Assembly (NCBI GenBank): GCA_963829705.1
Contig: CAWHJN010000001.1
Span: 496,001-560,000 of the forward strand
Reading direction: 5' to 3'
DNA: 64,000 nt
From: CAWHJN01 sp963829705
GTDB lineage: Bacteria; Bacteroidota; Rhodothermia; Rhodothermales; BA12
Under the pieces are notes generated by a model. That model saw nothing but the letters and a program-made list of their open reading frames with translations. It ran no database searches and was not told the DNA's origin. Shown here piece after piece: positions 1 through 9,417 of the stretch (position 1 is its first letter; every line of letters begins with the position of its first letter). The position numbers and the translations under genes are program-made.

Positions 1-793
1 TTTTGCGCTCGCGCAAGCCCTCGGCCTGAGAGACCTCGCGTTTCTCGCGCCCTCTGAAGACACACGCGCCACGCTCGTCACGTTCGTCCCACCCGATCAC
101 GCCGACGCCGTCCGGGAGGCGCTGTCAGACGCCGGTGCCGGACAGATCGGCGCGTATACCGCGTGCGGGTTCGCGTCGGAAGGCACGGGCACGTTCCGGC
201 CCGGCGACGCCGCCACGCCGTTCACCCGCACCCCCACAGGCGCGCTCGCCCGCGAAACGGAGATCCGGCTGGAGATGGAGTTGCCCCGGTGGGCCACCCG
301 CCGCGTCGTAGCCGCGCTGCACGCCGCGCATCCGTACGAGCAACCCGCCTATCATCTCCTCGACGCCCGCCAGCCCGACACCACGACGGGCCTCGGGGCT
401 ATTGGCACACTGGAGATGCCGCTGGGCCGTGAGGCGTTTTTGCAGCACCTCTGCCGCACCCTCGGCACGCCCGCCGTCCGCGCCACCCCTTTCGACAAAC
501 CCGTGCGGCGCGTGGCCGTCTGCGGCGGCTCGGGCAGCGATTTCGTCGGGGTTGCCCTGCGCGTCGGCGCCGATGCCTACGTCACCGCCGACGTGACTTA
601 CCACAAGTTTTTCGACGCGCTCGGCGCTGACGGTGCGGCGCGGCTGCTCTACGTCGATGCCGGACACTACGAAACCGAACGCCACGCCGAAACGCTCCTC
701 CTCGACGGGTTGAAGGCCCACCTGCCGCACCTCGAAGTGCAACGCACGCACACCCGCACGAGCGCATCCGAGATGTTCGTGGCTGAGGGGTAG
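1..793 (+). CDS. Nif3-like dinuclear metal-centre protein, 5' end outside window
   Basis: This is the C-terminal part (about 263 residues) of a Nif3/YbgI/YqfO family protein, the family misnamed GTP cyclohydrolase I type 2 homologue. Its members form hexamers with a two-metal site, and their true role is unsettled. The window opens inside the extra PII-like middle domain found in the longer YqfO-type members (segment around TLVTFVPPDHADAVREAL). Then follow the AHPYEQPAY segment and the second Nif3 half, with CGGSGSDFV, the metal-ligand region DVTYHKFFDA, and the conserved DAGHYETE. The usual length is about 365 residues, so roughly 100 residues, including the first metal-ligand HxxxD region, lie upstream. 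It is followed 219 bases later by a coiled-coil protein on the same strand. In other bacteria Nif3 is often next to the same COG1579 family, which supports both calls. Confidence 0.93.
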   Translation, partial: FALAQALGLRDLAFLAPSEDTRATLVTFVPPDHADAVREALSDAGAGQIGAYTACGFASEGTGTFRPGDAATPFTRTPTGALARETEIRLEMELPRWATRRVVAALHAAHPYEQPAYHLLDARQPDTTTGLGAIGTLEMPLGREAFLQHLCRTLGTPAVRATPFDKPVRRVAVCGGSGSDFVGVALRVGADAYVTADVTYHKFFDALGADGAARLLYVDAGHYETERHAETLLLDGLKAHLPHLEVQRTHTRTSASEMFVAEG

Positions 794-1012
794 AGGGTAG
801 CGGGTGGAAGTTTGAGCCCGAGGCCCCTTCCCAAACCGCCGCTTTGAAATTGCCCTTCACTCTTTTCAACTCGGGTCTGTCAGGCACAGAAGGAGAAGGC
901 GACTCTCGTTTCCAGCCTCAAACCATCGCTTCGCCTCAACGCTTCACAGTCACGCCACGAACCGAAGGGCAGAGGCATCGTTGGTCTGGGCTGAGCCAAA
1001 CCCACACGCCCT

Positions 1013-1768
1013 ATGTCAACGACCACCCCGGACACGTCCATTGCCGCCCAGCTTCGCGCGCTGGTGCGCCTGCAACGTGTCGATAGCGAACTCGACCACC
1101 TCACCAAGCTGCGCGGCGACCTCCCCAACGAAATCCGCGACCTGGAGGACGAGAAGTCCGGCCTCGAAACGCGGCTCGAGAACTACGCGCAGGAGGTGCA
1201 GGACCACGCCATCGCGATGAAGCAGCTCGAGAACGACATCCGCGACAGCGAGAACCTGATCCGCAAGTACACCGATCAGCAGAACACCGTCCGCAACAAC
1301 CGCGAATACGACGCCCTGACGAAAGAGATCGAGGCGCAGCGCCAGCGCATCATCGACGCGCAGGGTCACATCGACGAGATGACGGCGGCGGAAGCACCCC
1401 GCGCGCTCTCCATCGAGGATGCCAACGCGCGTCTCGGCGAACTCGACACCATCCTCAGCGAGAAACGCGGCCAGCTTTCCACCGTCCTCGACGACACGCG
1501 TCAGGAGCAGGAGGAGCTCGACGCCCGCCGCGCCAAAGCCGCCGAGCAGGTTGACGACCGCTACCTCCGCGCCTACGAACGCCTCCGCGGGCGGATGCGC
1601 GACGGGCGCGCCGTGGTGCCGCTCGAACGCGGTGCCGCCGCGGGCTACGCCGTCCCGCCGCAGCGCCAGGTGGACATCCGCCAGCGCAACCGCATCATCG
1701 TCTGCGAAAACACGGGCCGCATCATCATCGACGAAGAGCTCTTCAGCGAGGAGTTCGCTGATGCGTGA
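1013..1768 (+). CDS. COG1579-type coiled-coil protein with degenerate zinc ribbon
   Basis: A 251-residue protein that is almost entirely a long charged coiled coil (about residues 15-185), followed by a short C-terminal domain. It matches the C4-type zinc ribbon family COG1579, whose cellular function is not well defined. The conserved stretch after the coil, with PPQRQVDIRQRNRIIVCEN, is the family's zinc-ribbon core. Oddly, the first CxxC pair is replaced by A-A-A-G-Y, and the second CxxC has become C-E-N-T, leaving a single cysteine. The ribbon therefore almost certainly cannot hold zinc, while the surrounding fold residues are kept. The ATG start follows a 219-base gap after the Nif3-type gene, with which it probably forms a unit. 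Confidence 0.85.
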   Translation: MSTTTPDTSIAAQLRALVRLQRVDSELDHLTKLRGDLPNEIRDLEDEKSGLETRLENYAQEVQDHAIAMKQLENDIRDSENLIRKYTDQQNTVRNNREYDALTKEIEAQRQRIIDAQGHIDEMTAAEAPRALSIEDANARLGELDTILSEKRGQLSTVLDDTRQEQEELDARRAKAAEQVDDRYLRAYERLRGRMRDGRAVVPLERGAAAGYAVPPQRQVDIRQRNRIIVCENTGRIIIDEELFSEEFADA

Positions 1769-1813
1769 GGGTGGCCGGTGCACGCCCTCTTTCAACCTCT
1801 GACCTTCAACAAC

Positions 1814-2222
1814 GCATCCGTCGGCCTGCCGCGTCCCGATTCGTCGGGGTGAGGAAAGTCCGAACACCACAGGGCAACCGTGCCCCGGTAACACCGGGGG
1901 CGTCGCGCCGGCAACGGCACGGCGACAGCAGGTGCAACAGAGAGCAGACCAGCCGATGGTCCCGCTTTGCGGGACACAGGTGATGGGTGAAAGGGTGGGG
2001 TAAGAGCCCACCGGCGTCCCCGGCAACGGGTCGGCCAGGCAAACCTCACGGGGTGCAAGGCCAAGCAGTCCCGCTCGGCGCAAGCCGACGTGCGTTGCCC
2101 GCGCACGCTGCGGGGCGGGTAGGCCGCTCGAGCGCGTCGGCAACGGCGCGCCCAGATAGATGGCAGGCGCGGAAACGGCGTGGCACCCTTTTCCGTACAG
2201 AATTCGGCTTACAGGCGGATGC
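1814..2222 (+). ncRNA. rnpB: RNase P RNA, bacterial class A
   Basis: This is the catalytic RNA that removes 5' leaders from tRNA precursors. The conserved core is readable: GAGGAAAGTCCGAACACC near 1851, the ACAGAGAGCAGACC-type segment, GGTAAGAGCCCACCG near 1999, GGTGCAAGGCCAAGCAG near 2051, and the 3' element ACAGAATTCGGCTTACAG near 2197. The 5' GCATCCG at 1814 pairs with CGGATGC at 2216-2222, which sets the P1 ends. It is about 409 nt, normal for class A. A strong terminator follows 11 bases later, and tRNA-Leu faces it from the other strand. Confidence 0.95.
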
Positions 2223-2233
2223 GTGCCTTTCCG

Positions 2234-2270
2234 AAAAAAGGCTGCTCTCGACGCGAGGGCAGCCTTTTTT
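2234..2270. terminator. bidirectional intrinsic terminator between rnpB and tRNA-Leu
   Basis: A 12-bp stem, AAAAAAGGCTGC paired with GCAGCCTTTTTT, around a short CG-rich loop. The stem carries a U tract in both reading directions. It can therefore end rnpB on the plus strand and tRNA-Leu on the minus strand. Confidence 0.9.
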
Positions 2271-2284
2271 CTGTTTTATCCGGG

Positions 2285-2369
2285 TGGGGAGAGCGGGATT
2301 CGAACCCGCACGGCGCATACGCGCCAGCAGATTTTAAGTCTGCTGTGTCTACCGTTCCACCATCCCCCC
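2285..2369 (-). tRNA. tRNA-Leu (anticodon UAA)
   Basis: An 85-nt class II tRNA read on the minus strand. The 7-bp acceptor stem GGGGGGA/TCTCCCC has one G-U pair. The D-arm is the typical leucine GTGGAACGGTAGAC. The anticodon stem-loop CAGACTTAAAATCTG shows TAA, followed by a long variable arm. The T-arm is GCGGGTTCGAATCCCGC and the discriminator is A. CCA is not encoded. It ends facing the shared terminator at 2234-2270. Confidence 0.95.
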
Positions 2370-2390
2370 ATGTACTGCTTGTACAAGCGC

Positions 2391-2418
2391 AAAATACAGC
2401 ACCCTCCTATCACTCAAA
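2391..2418 (-). promoter_or_regulatory. promoter for tRNA-Leu
   Basis: On the minus strand TTTGAG (2413-2418) is followed after 16 bases by TATTTT (2391-2396), 22 bases before the tRNA. The -10 box sits in the context TGTATTTTGCGC. The same TATTTTG core occurs before purD, tRNA-Val and rpmI, which supports a shared promoter element. Confidence 0.55.
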
Positions 2419-5400
2419 AGCTCGCGCTGATCTGCATCCGGCCGGTGTGGATGGTGGGGGCGCCGGAGGGCGCGCGCCCGTCGTAGCCCAGAGTGAGGTT
2501 GAGGGTGCGACTCAGAACATACTGGAGCGCGGCGTTCCAGAGGTACGACGTGCCCGGTCCGCGCCCGTCGGTGAGTTCGTAGGCGGCCTGGCCCGCAGCG
2601 TCGCCGTCGAGGCGCACGTCGGAGCGCTCGGCGGTGGCGGTGAAGACGAGCCGGCTGGCGCGGCTGACGCGCAGTTCCACGGGCAGCCGCAGCAACCGCG
2701 CGCCGCGATTGGCAGCCTCGTCGCGCTTGCGGGCATAGAGGCCGGAAAAGCCGATGGACAGGGTTGGCTGCGGGGACCACGTCGCCCCGATCTCGGCCTC
2801 GCGTGTGGCGATGTCGAAGCGGCGGCTGGCGTAGCGGGCGCTCTCGGCGCGGCTGCGCTCGTAGGTGCCGACGGCGCGCACGCCCAGTGCCTGTACGGGC
2901 CGGTAGCGGCCCTCGGCACGGTAGCTGTCCAACCGCCGCGCCTCGGTTTCGCCCGCGAGCTGATTTCGGCCCCGCAGCGTGCTGGCCGACACATCGAGGC
3001 CGTAGCGCGTGGTGCCACGAAACAGAAACACCTCCTGCCCTACCCGGATACGCCCGTTCTGGGTGTAGAGCGGATCGAGAAAGCGCGACAGGTCGAGTAG
3101 GTAGATGCGCGTCAGGTCGGGGCTGCTGGATCGCTCCTGGACATCGAGGGTCGTCCGCGTGCTGACCTGCGCGAGCCAGCGTTGCCACGCTCTTGCGGCC
3201 TGCGGCCAGATGCGCGACGGATCGACACTCAGCCGCGCCCGCGCCTCCACGCCGATGACGCCGACGAGGGTATCGGACGGGACGAACGTTTTGGCGTACG
3301 CGCCTTCGTAGGGCGTCGTCTCGGGCACGAACTCGTCGAGGTCGGGCAGGCCGTTGCTGTTGGCATCCTGCCACACGTATTGCGCCTCGGCAAGCTCGGG
3401 GCTGATGCGGACGTAGATCTCCTGCAACCGCGGCGTGCGTTGCGTCTGCGCCTGGTAGCCCACGTTGAGGTCGATTCCGCGCCGCAGCGGCGCATAGCGG
3501 GTGTCGAACTGGAGGGCGACGGTTTCGGCATCCTGCCGCCCCTCGACGGTCTGGAAGCGCTCGGTGAACGTTTTGCGGCGCAGGCCCACGCTGCCGCTGG
3601 CCTGAAACGTGGTGCCGGGGCGGTACTCGAACGCGCCCGTGAGCGTGCGTGCCGTGGCGGAGGGTGCGAGTGCGCCCACCAGCACGTCCTCTTCACGGCG
3701 GAGGCCGTAGGCCAGCGACGCCTCCAGCTTTTCCCCTCCCCACGCGACACCGGGCCGCACTTCGACGAACGCCAGAGAACCGCGCCCGAGGCTGTCGGAG
3801 AGCGTGGTGCTTTCGAGCTTCTGTACACGCCGCTCGTGTTCGACTTCGACGCGGGGTCTGAGTTTTTTTGAGTTCAATAACGGCTGTTCTACCCGCGCGC
3901 GCTGCCGCAGCCACGTGCCTTCGACGCCTGCCCGCGCGTCGTCGCTGCGGGCGACGTTACCGCCATAAAAAACCAGCGGGCCGCGGGCCTCCGCCACGTC
4001 GAGTTGCCACTCCACACGACGGCTTGTGAAGGCCTCGCCGCGCTCCAGCCGCCCGTAGGCCGCGCTGAGGCGGCTCATCGGCGAGAAGTACCACCGCGCC
4101 CCGGCCTCGTCCACCACCTCGCGGACGGCAACCTCCGGGCTGGCGGCGGCGCTGCCGAAGGCGTCGGTGAGGTTCCACGTCCGGGCGAAGTCGATGGGCC
4201 GTGTGCGGTCGAACGAGACGAACGGGGCCGTCCGGTGCCGCCGCGAAAGCTGCGCCTCGACCTCGCCCCAGCGCCCGACGGGCGTCTTCTCGATCCGCAG
4301 GCCCGCCACGTAGGCGCTGCCCACGTCGTCGGAGGCGTCGAGGTTGGAGAGGCGGTTGAGGTCGTTGAGCGAGCGCGCCCACTCGCCGTAGACCTCCACC
4401 TTCGCTGTGGGCCGGAAGCGGCCCTGAACGCCCAGCAGCGCCTGTTCGCGGGGTTTCGGGAGCGGGCGGACGAGGCTCGTAGTCGCCGCCTGTTCCGACG
4501 AACTGGTAGGCGATGCCGTTGACGCCGCGCTGCCCGCGCGCGTAGCGCCCCGTGCCCGACGCGACGCGGCTGAACCGCACGCGGTAGACGGCCACGCTAT
4601 CGGGCGGCCGCTGGTCGAGCGCGACGAAGACGCTGTCCTCGCCCTGCTGCTCGGCGCGGTACTGCACGTACGGAGCCTGCGCGTCGAACACGACGCGCTC
4701 GGCCCCGCTGCGGACGACGTCACGGTCGCCGGACCCGGCGAGCTGTAGCGAATCCTCCGGCGTCAGGTCGAGGTCCACGCTCAGCGCGCGCGCATCGGCC
4801 TCGCGGATAAACGTCGCACCGATGGTGGCGCGCGGCCCTCCGCCCGGCGTCGCCCCGAAACGCGCCTCGCCGCGTGTGGCGACGAGCGTGCGCGGGTACT
4901 GGTTCGTGGTGTACTGAAACTCGACGGTGATGCGGTTCTCGCTCGTCAGCAGGCGGCGCGGCGTGAAGGTGATCTCGCCCGTGGCGTAGTCGATGGTGTA
5001 ATCGGCATCGCGGTCGCGGACGAGGCGGAGGCCGTCGAGGTAGACGACCTCGGAGCCGGGGATGACGAGGATGTACGGCTCGCCCATCTGCCCTTCGAGC
5101 CGGTACGGCCCCTGCACGCCTTCGATGGGGCGGATCTCCTGCACGCGGAACTGCCCGCGCGGCGCCGCCCCCGCCACCTCGACCGTCGCACCTCCAAAAA
5201 CGCCCGTGCCCGGCACGCGGGCCACCGCCGCCGCGCCCTGCACCTTGCGCGTGACGGAGGCCAGCTCGCTGCCGCGCAGCACGAGATCCACGTCGCCCAG
5301 CCGCGCTTCGGCACGTTTGCCGGTGATCTCGATGTAGACGCGGTCGAATTCGCTCAGGCGCTGCGTCGTGCCCTCGGCCAGAATCGGCGTGTTCTCGTCC

Positions 5401-5951
5401 GTCAGCACGGCGCGGAGGTTGACGCCGTCAAGCACCTCGCCCTCCAGTTGCAGCCGCAGGCCCGACTCGATGTTCACGTCGCGGTTGGTGCCCGCGAGCA
5501 CGCCCCTCGTGATGGAGCCGCTGCGTTGCAGGCGCGAGTTGCCGAAAGGGTCGGGCGGCGGCGCGTCGGCGGGGCGGTCTTCGATGACGGCGAAGCGTCC
5601 GAGCGTGTCAGCTTCGTCGGCCCGGCTCACGCCACGCTGCCGGTAGACGAGCGGCAGATCGTAGGGCCACGTGCGGTAATGGGCGACGAGGAACGGCCCC
5701 GGCGGCGTCCGGCGCAGCCACAGACGCCCGGCGGCGGCGTCGAGGCGGTAGGCCGTCGTATCGAGCACCTGATTCCCGGCCCTCAGCGTGAACGTCTCTC
5801 GGCGGATGAGCGGGCGCAGCACGAAGGGCTGCACGCTCTCCAGACGCAGCGTGTCGCGGTACACGCCGAGGCTGTCCAGCGGCGCGCCTTCCTGCCCGCG
5901 TGCCGGGAGCGCGAGCACAGACACCAGCATCAGCAGAGCACACCACCGCAT
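2414..5951 (-). CDS. SprA-like large outer-membrane/surface protein (frameshifted)
   Basis: An open frame of about 1179 codons once a single extra base is removed. The first part (ATG at 5951) has a signal peptide ending near ARGQEG. It then has the segment GSITRGVLAGTNRDVNIESG, followed by QLEGEVLDGVNLRAVLTDEN and a QRLSEFDRVYIEI block. This series resembles the N-terminal part of SprA, the T9SS translocon, and related proteins of Chlorobi and Ignavibacteria. The C-terminal part is rich in alternating beta-strand segments and ends in ISASF, a barrel-like C-terminus. SprA itself is about twice as long, so this is a shorter relative of unknown role. The frame changes near 4472-4476, where GAGCCTCGTC should probably read GAGCTCGTC. 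Both halves are otherwise clean, so an assembly error is more likely than a pseudogene. It lies downstream of purD and the NHL protein on the same strand. Confidence 0.75.
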
Positions 5952-6041
5952 ACAGAAACCCGAGGGCCGAGGACGAAAACGCGCCGGGGGCGCAACGTGT
6001 AGCAGTAGGCGTCGAGAGGCGATGCAGATTGACGAGCGAGA

Positions 6042-6890
6042 TCAGCGTTCTACGCGGTAGAGCGCGCGGGCGGTGAGAAGCACGAGTCCATCTGCCGACA
6101 GCGCGGCGTCGCGCAGCGGCGGCCCACTCCAGATGTGGACGCCCTCCAGACGCCCCTCGCGGCTGAACACGACGAGGCGGTCGGGCAGCACGAGCGCGAC
6201 GGAATCGCCCAGGCGGCGCACGCGCAGCGCGAGCGATGCGAACGCCCGCCCGAACGTGCCGAGGTGCGTCCCGAGGGCGTCGAAGCGCGCCACGCCGTCG
6301 CGGTCGAGCACGAACACGTGGTCGTCCATCACCGCGATGCCTCGTGGATCGGCGAGCACCGCATCGGCCTCGCCGGAGAACACCGTCCGGCGGCGCGACG
6401 CATCCCAGCGCAGCACGCGCGGCTGTGCGCCATCGACGGCGAGCACGTCGCCGCGGACGGTCGTGGCCACGGCGCGCGGCAGAAAGGACACCACGTCGGC
6501 GGGCTCGTCGAAGGTGCCGGTACGCGGGGCCGTGTCGCCGCCGAGAGGTTCGAGAAAAAAACCATCCCGTCCGATGGGAAAGATGCGCCCGGCCCCGGCG
6601 TCGGCGACGTAGAGGAGCAGGCCGTTGGTCGGATCGACATCGACGGGTTCGCGGAGGGTCGATGCAGCGTCGCTGCCGCCGGTAATTTTCGCGTGCGTCG
6701 CGCCGCTGGAGGTGAAGACGAACAGCGCGCCCGCTCCGGGATCGGCGACGTAGACGCGGCCTGCGACATCGACGGCAAGGGCCTGTGCGTCGGCGAACGG
6801 CTCTTCGATCCAGACGCTCCCGCGCAGCGTGTCGGCGGATTGAGCGGGCGCGGCGAGTACGAGGGCCATGAGGCAGGCGAGGCCCGTCAC
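6042..6890 (-). CDS. secreted NHL/six-bladed beta-propeller protein
   Basis: A 282-residue protein with a hydrophobic N-terminal signal (GLACLMALVLAAPAQS) and four to six repeats of the NHL type, such as AVDVAGRVYVADPGAG, DPTNGLLLYVADAGAG and VLADPRGIAVMDDHVFV. This suggests a beta-propeller outside the cytoplasm. No catalytic residues can be named. I chose the GTG start at 6890 because it overlaps the purD stop as GTGA, which suggests translational coupling; an ATG 42 bases further upstream would run deeper into purD. It is followed 90 bases later by the SprA-like surface protein, so an envelope role is plausible. Confidence 0.75.
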   Translation of the reverse strand: MTGLACLMALVLAAPAQSADTLRGSVWIEEPFADAQALAVDVAGRVYVADPGAGALFVFTSSGATHAKITGGSDAASTLREPVDVDPTNGLLLYVADAGAGRIFPIGRDGFFLEPLGGDTAPRTGTFDEPADVVSFLPRAVATTVRGDVLAVDGAQPRVLRWDASRRRTVFSGEADAVLADPRGIAVMDDHVFVLDRDGVARFDALGTHLGTFGRAFASLALRVRRLGDSVALVLPDRLVVFSREGRLEGVHIWSGPPLRDAALSADGLVLLTARALYRVER

Positions 6891-8171
6891 GATTCCAGCG
6901 CGCGGCGCGCGATGTCGCGGCGCAGCGTGCATCCCTCGAAGTGGATGCGGTCGGCGGCGGTGTACGCCGTGGCGACGGCGTTTTCGAGCGTGTCGCCCAC
7001 ACCTGTGACGGCCAGCACGCGCCCGCCCGCCGTCACGAGGTTGCCGGTGGCGTCGCGCGCCGTGCCCGCGTGGAACACGAGCGCATCAGGGACCGCCTCG
7101 GCTGATTCGACGCCCTCGACGAGCCTGCCTTTCTCGTACGCACCGGGGTAGCCACCCGACGCCAGCACGACGGTCGCCGCGCTCCCGGCGCGCATCGCCA
7201 GCCGGTGGCCGCTGAGGTTGTGACGCGCCAGCGCGTCGAAGACGTCGACGAGGCTGGATTCCAGCAGCGGCAGCACGGCCTGCGTCTCCGGGTCGCCCAG
7301 GCGGCAGTTGTACTCGACGACCTTCGGGCCGTCGGCGGTGAGCATCAGGCCCACGTAGAGGACGCCGCGAAACGGGTGCCCCTCGGCCTGCATCCCGCCG
7401 AGGGTGGGTTCGATGATCTCACGGCAGACGGTCGTGAGCAGCGCACCCGTGACCACAGGAGCCGGGGCGTACGCGCCCATGCCGCCCGTGTTGGGGCCCG
7501 TGTCGCCCTCGCCGATGCGCTTGTGATCCTGCGCGGGGGCGAGCAGCACGTAGCGGCTCGCCGTCGGTGAGGGCGAAGATGCTGGCCTCCTCACCTTCCA
7601 TGAACGCCTCGACGACGACCTCATCGGCGGCGTCACCGAAAGTGTGGCCGCGCAACATCTGATCGAGCGTCACGAGGGCATCCTGGCGCGAATCGCACAC
7701 GACGGCACCTTTGCCTGCCGCCAGCCCACTGGCCTTGACGACGAGCGGCCCCTCGCGCTGCCGGGCGACGTAGGCGTGGGCATCGTCGAACTCCGACCGC
7801 CCGAAGGTGCGCGACGCCGCCGTGGCGATGCCATAGCGCTGCATGAAATCCTTGCTGTACGCCTTGCTACCTTCGAGGCGCGCCGCGGCGGCCGTCGGCC
7901 CCACCGCGCCGATGCCTTCCGCTTCGAGGGCATCCACGAGCCCCAGCACCAGCGGCACCTCCGGCCCCACCACCACGATGTCGACGTCGGCGTGACGGGC
8001 GTAGCGCACGATGCCTTTCACGTCGTCGGCTCGCAATGGTACATTGGTGCCCAGCGCGGCCGTCCCGGCGTTGCCCGGTGCGAACGCCAGATCCACCTGC
8101 GGGTCGCCCTGCCTGAGCGCCCATCCCAGCGCGTGCTCGCGCCCTCCACTTCCAACGACAAGAATCTTCAT
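6887..8171 (-). CDS. purD: phosphoribosylamine-glycine ligase (frameshifted)
   Basis: GAR synthetase joins 5-phosphoribosylamine and glycine with ATP in the second step of purine synthesis. The N-terminal domain begins MKILVVGSGGREHALGW, then the ATP-grasp region with GLAAGKGAVV and EGEEASIFALTDGE. After a one-base frame change it continues YVLLAPAQDHKRI, then GPNTGGMGAYAP, and VVEYNCRLGDPETQ. At 427 residues it is full length when corrected. The extra base is a C at about 7554-7558 (plus strand GGCTCG; the coding strand reads GAGCCGCTAC where GAGCGCTAC is expected). All catalytic segments are intact, so this is probably an assembly error. The ATG at 8171 faces the divergent barrel gene. Its stop overlaps the NHL gene start. 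Confidence 0.93.
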
Positions 8172-9417
8172 GCGGTACCGGTGGGTCGAGACGAATGTGA
8201 CGGCCAAAATACGACGGTACGCGCTGCGCGCAGGCTTCTGGTGGGGGGCAATCGGGATGCTCCTGTGTACGGCCGTCCACGCGCAGGCGCTGCCCGACAG
8301 CGTCCGGGTACGTTTCACATTCGATCCGCTGTCGCTCTACAAACCGTCGGGCGGCTTTGGCCTCGGCGGCGGCATGGAGGTGACGAACCTGCTCCGGATG
8401 GGCTCGACGTTGAAAGTCGACGCCTACGTGGCCGAGCACCGGGGTGCGTACGGCGTCGCGTTCGCCCCGCGCGATCTTTTGCGCGAAGGCTTCACGAGCG
8501 CCATCACCGCGTACTACGAGACGCAGGGGCGGCTGGCCTACCACGGCATCGGCCCCGCCACGCGCGACAACGTCCGCGTCTTCGTCGACGCCGATGCGTT
8601 CGAGGGAGGCGTCTACGGCGGCTACCGGCGCGGCGCGCTCGGCGGCCTCGCCACGGTGCGCTTCCGCACGGGGCAGATCTCGTCGTTCAAAGACGACACC
8701 GACGATGCCTTCGACCGGCTCGACGAACGCTCGGCGTTCCGGCTCGAAGAAGCTATCGGAAAACGGGTCGAAGGCGTCACAACGGGCGCGGCGCTCTACC
8801 TCGACACCCGCGACAGTCCGTACCGACCCTTCGCCGGGGTGATGGCCGATGCGGGCGTCGAGGTGTTCACCGGCTCCCCGGCCTCCACCGTCCAGCCCCG
8901 CGCATCACTGTCGGTGTACGCGCCCGTCGGCACGGCAGGGGTTGCCGCGCGCGCGATGGCTGTCGTGACGCGCCCGTTCGACGCGGACGATCCCGTGCCG
9001 CTCGTGCTGCTGCCGCGCCTCGACAACAGCCTCGTGCCCGGCTTCCACAGCGGCCGCTTCGCCGCCCGCGACCTCGTCGTGCTCGACGTGCGGATGCAGC
9101 ATCCCATCCAACTCTGGCTCGACGAGCGCATCACCGGGCGCATCGCCACCGACGCGTTCGTGGTGCTGGCCGCCTTCAACGCCTACGACGACCTCTTCAC
9201 CGACGTCCGGTGGGCACCCACCTGGAAAGAGCGCTTCGAGCCTGAGGCCCCCTACCCGCTCCGCGCATCGGTGGGTGTGGGATTGCACGCCTACGACCCG
9301 GAAACGAAGAAACCGTTGTATACCGTCGTCGCCGGGCTGTCGGCAGAGGGGATCTCGCTGTCCACGCTTACCTTCACCCTCGACCCCCGCAAACTGCGTC
9401 CGTTGTGGCGCTGGTGA
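8170..9417 (+). CDS. BamA/Omp85-type surface antigen barrel protein
   Basis: An outer-membrane protein of about 415 residues whose sequence is a long series of amphipathic strands. It has the marks of the bacterial surface antigen (D15/Omp85) barrel: GGGMEVTNLL, YYETQGRLAYHGIG, LYLDTRDSPYRPFAG, and the HSGRFAARDLVVLDVR stretch near the C-terminus. There are no POTRA domains, so it resembles small BamA-like or TamA-like barrels rather than BamA. A signal peptide (LRAGFWWGAIGMLLCTAVHAQA) fits starts at ATG 8170, GTG 8197 or ATG 8257. I give the longest, but 8170 would overlap the divergent purD start codon by two bases, so 8197 may be right. The stop overlaps the probable start of the glycosyltransferase. 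Confidence 0.8.
   Translation: MRYRWVETNVTAKIRRYALRAGFWWGAIGMLLCTAVHAQALPDSVRVRFTFDPLSLYKPSGGFGLGGGMEVTNLLRMGSTLKVDAYVAEHRGAYGVAFAPRDLLREGFTSAITAYYETQGRLAYHGIGPATRDNVRVFVDADAFEGGVYGGYRRGALGGLATVRFRTGQISSFKDDTDDAFDRLDERSAFRLEEAIGKRVEGVTTGAALYLDTRDSPYRPFAGVMADAGVEVFTGSPASTVQPRASLSVYAPVGTAGVAARAMAVVTRPFDADDPVPLVLLPRLDNSLVPGFHSGRFAARDLVVLDVRMQHPIQLWLDERITGRIATDAFVVLAAFNAYDDLFTDVRWAPTWKERFEPEAPYPLRASVGVGLHAYDPETKKPLYTVVAGLSAEGISLSTLTFTLDPRKLRPLWRW
8206..8211 (-). promoter_or_regulatory. candidate -10 element for purD
   Basis: Minus-strand TATTTTGGCC lies 35 bases before the purD ATG, and the same string precedes tRNA-Val. No good -35 box is visible, so support is the repetition of the motif only. 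The element would lie inside the signal-peptide codons of the divergent barrel gene. Confidence 0.35.

Noticed and set aside
9275..9413. ATG at 9275 as the glycosyltransferase start
   Set aside because: It would add 47 residues rich in Arg, Cys and Pro that overlap the barrel gene and lack any family similarity.
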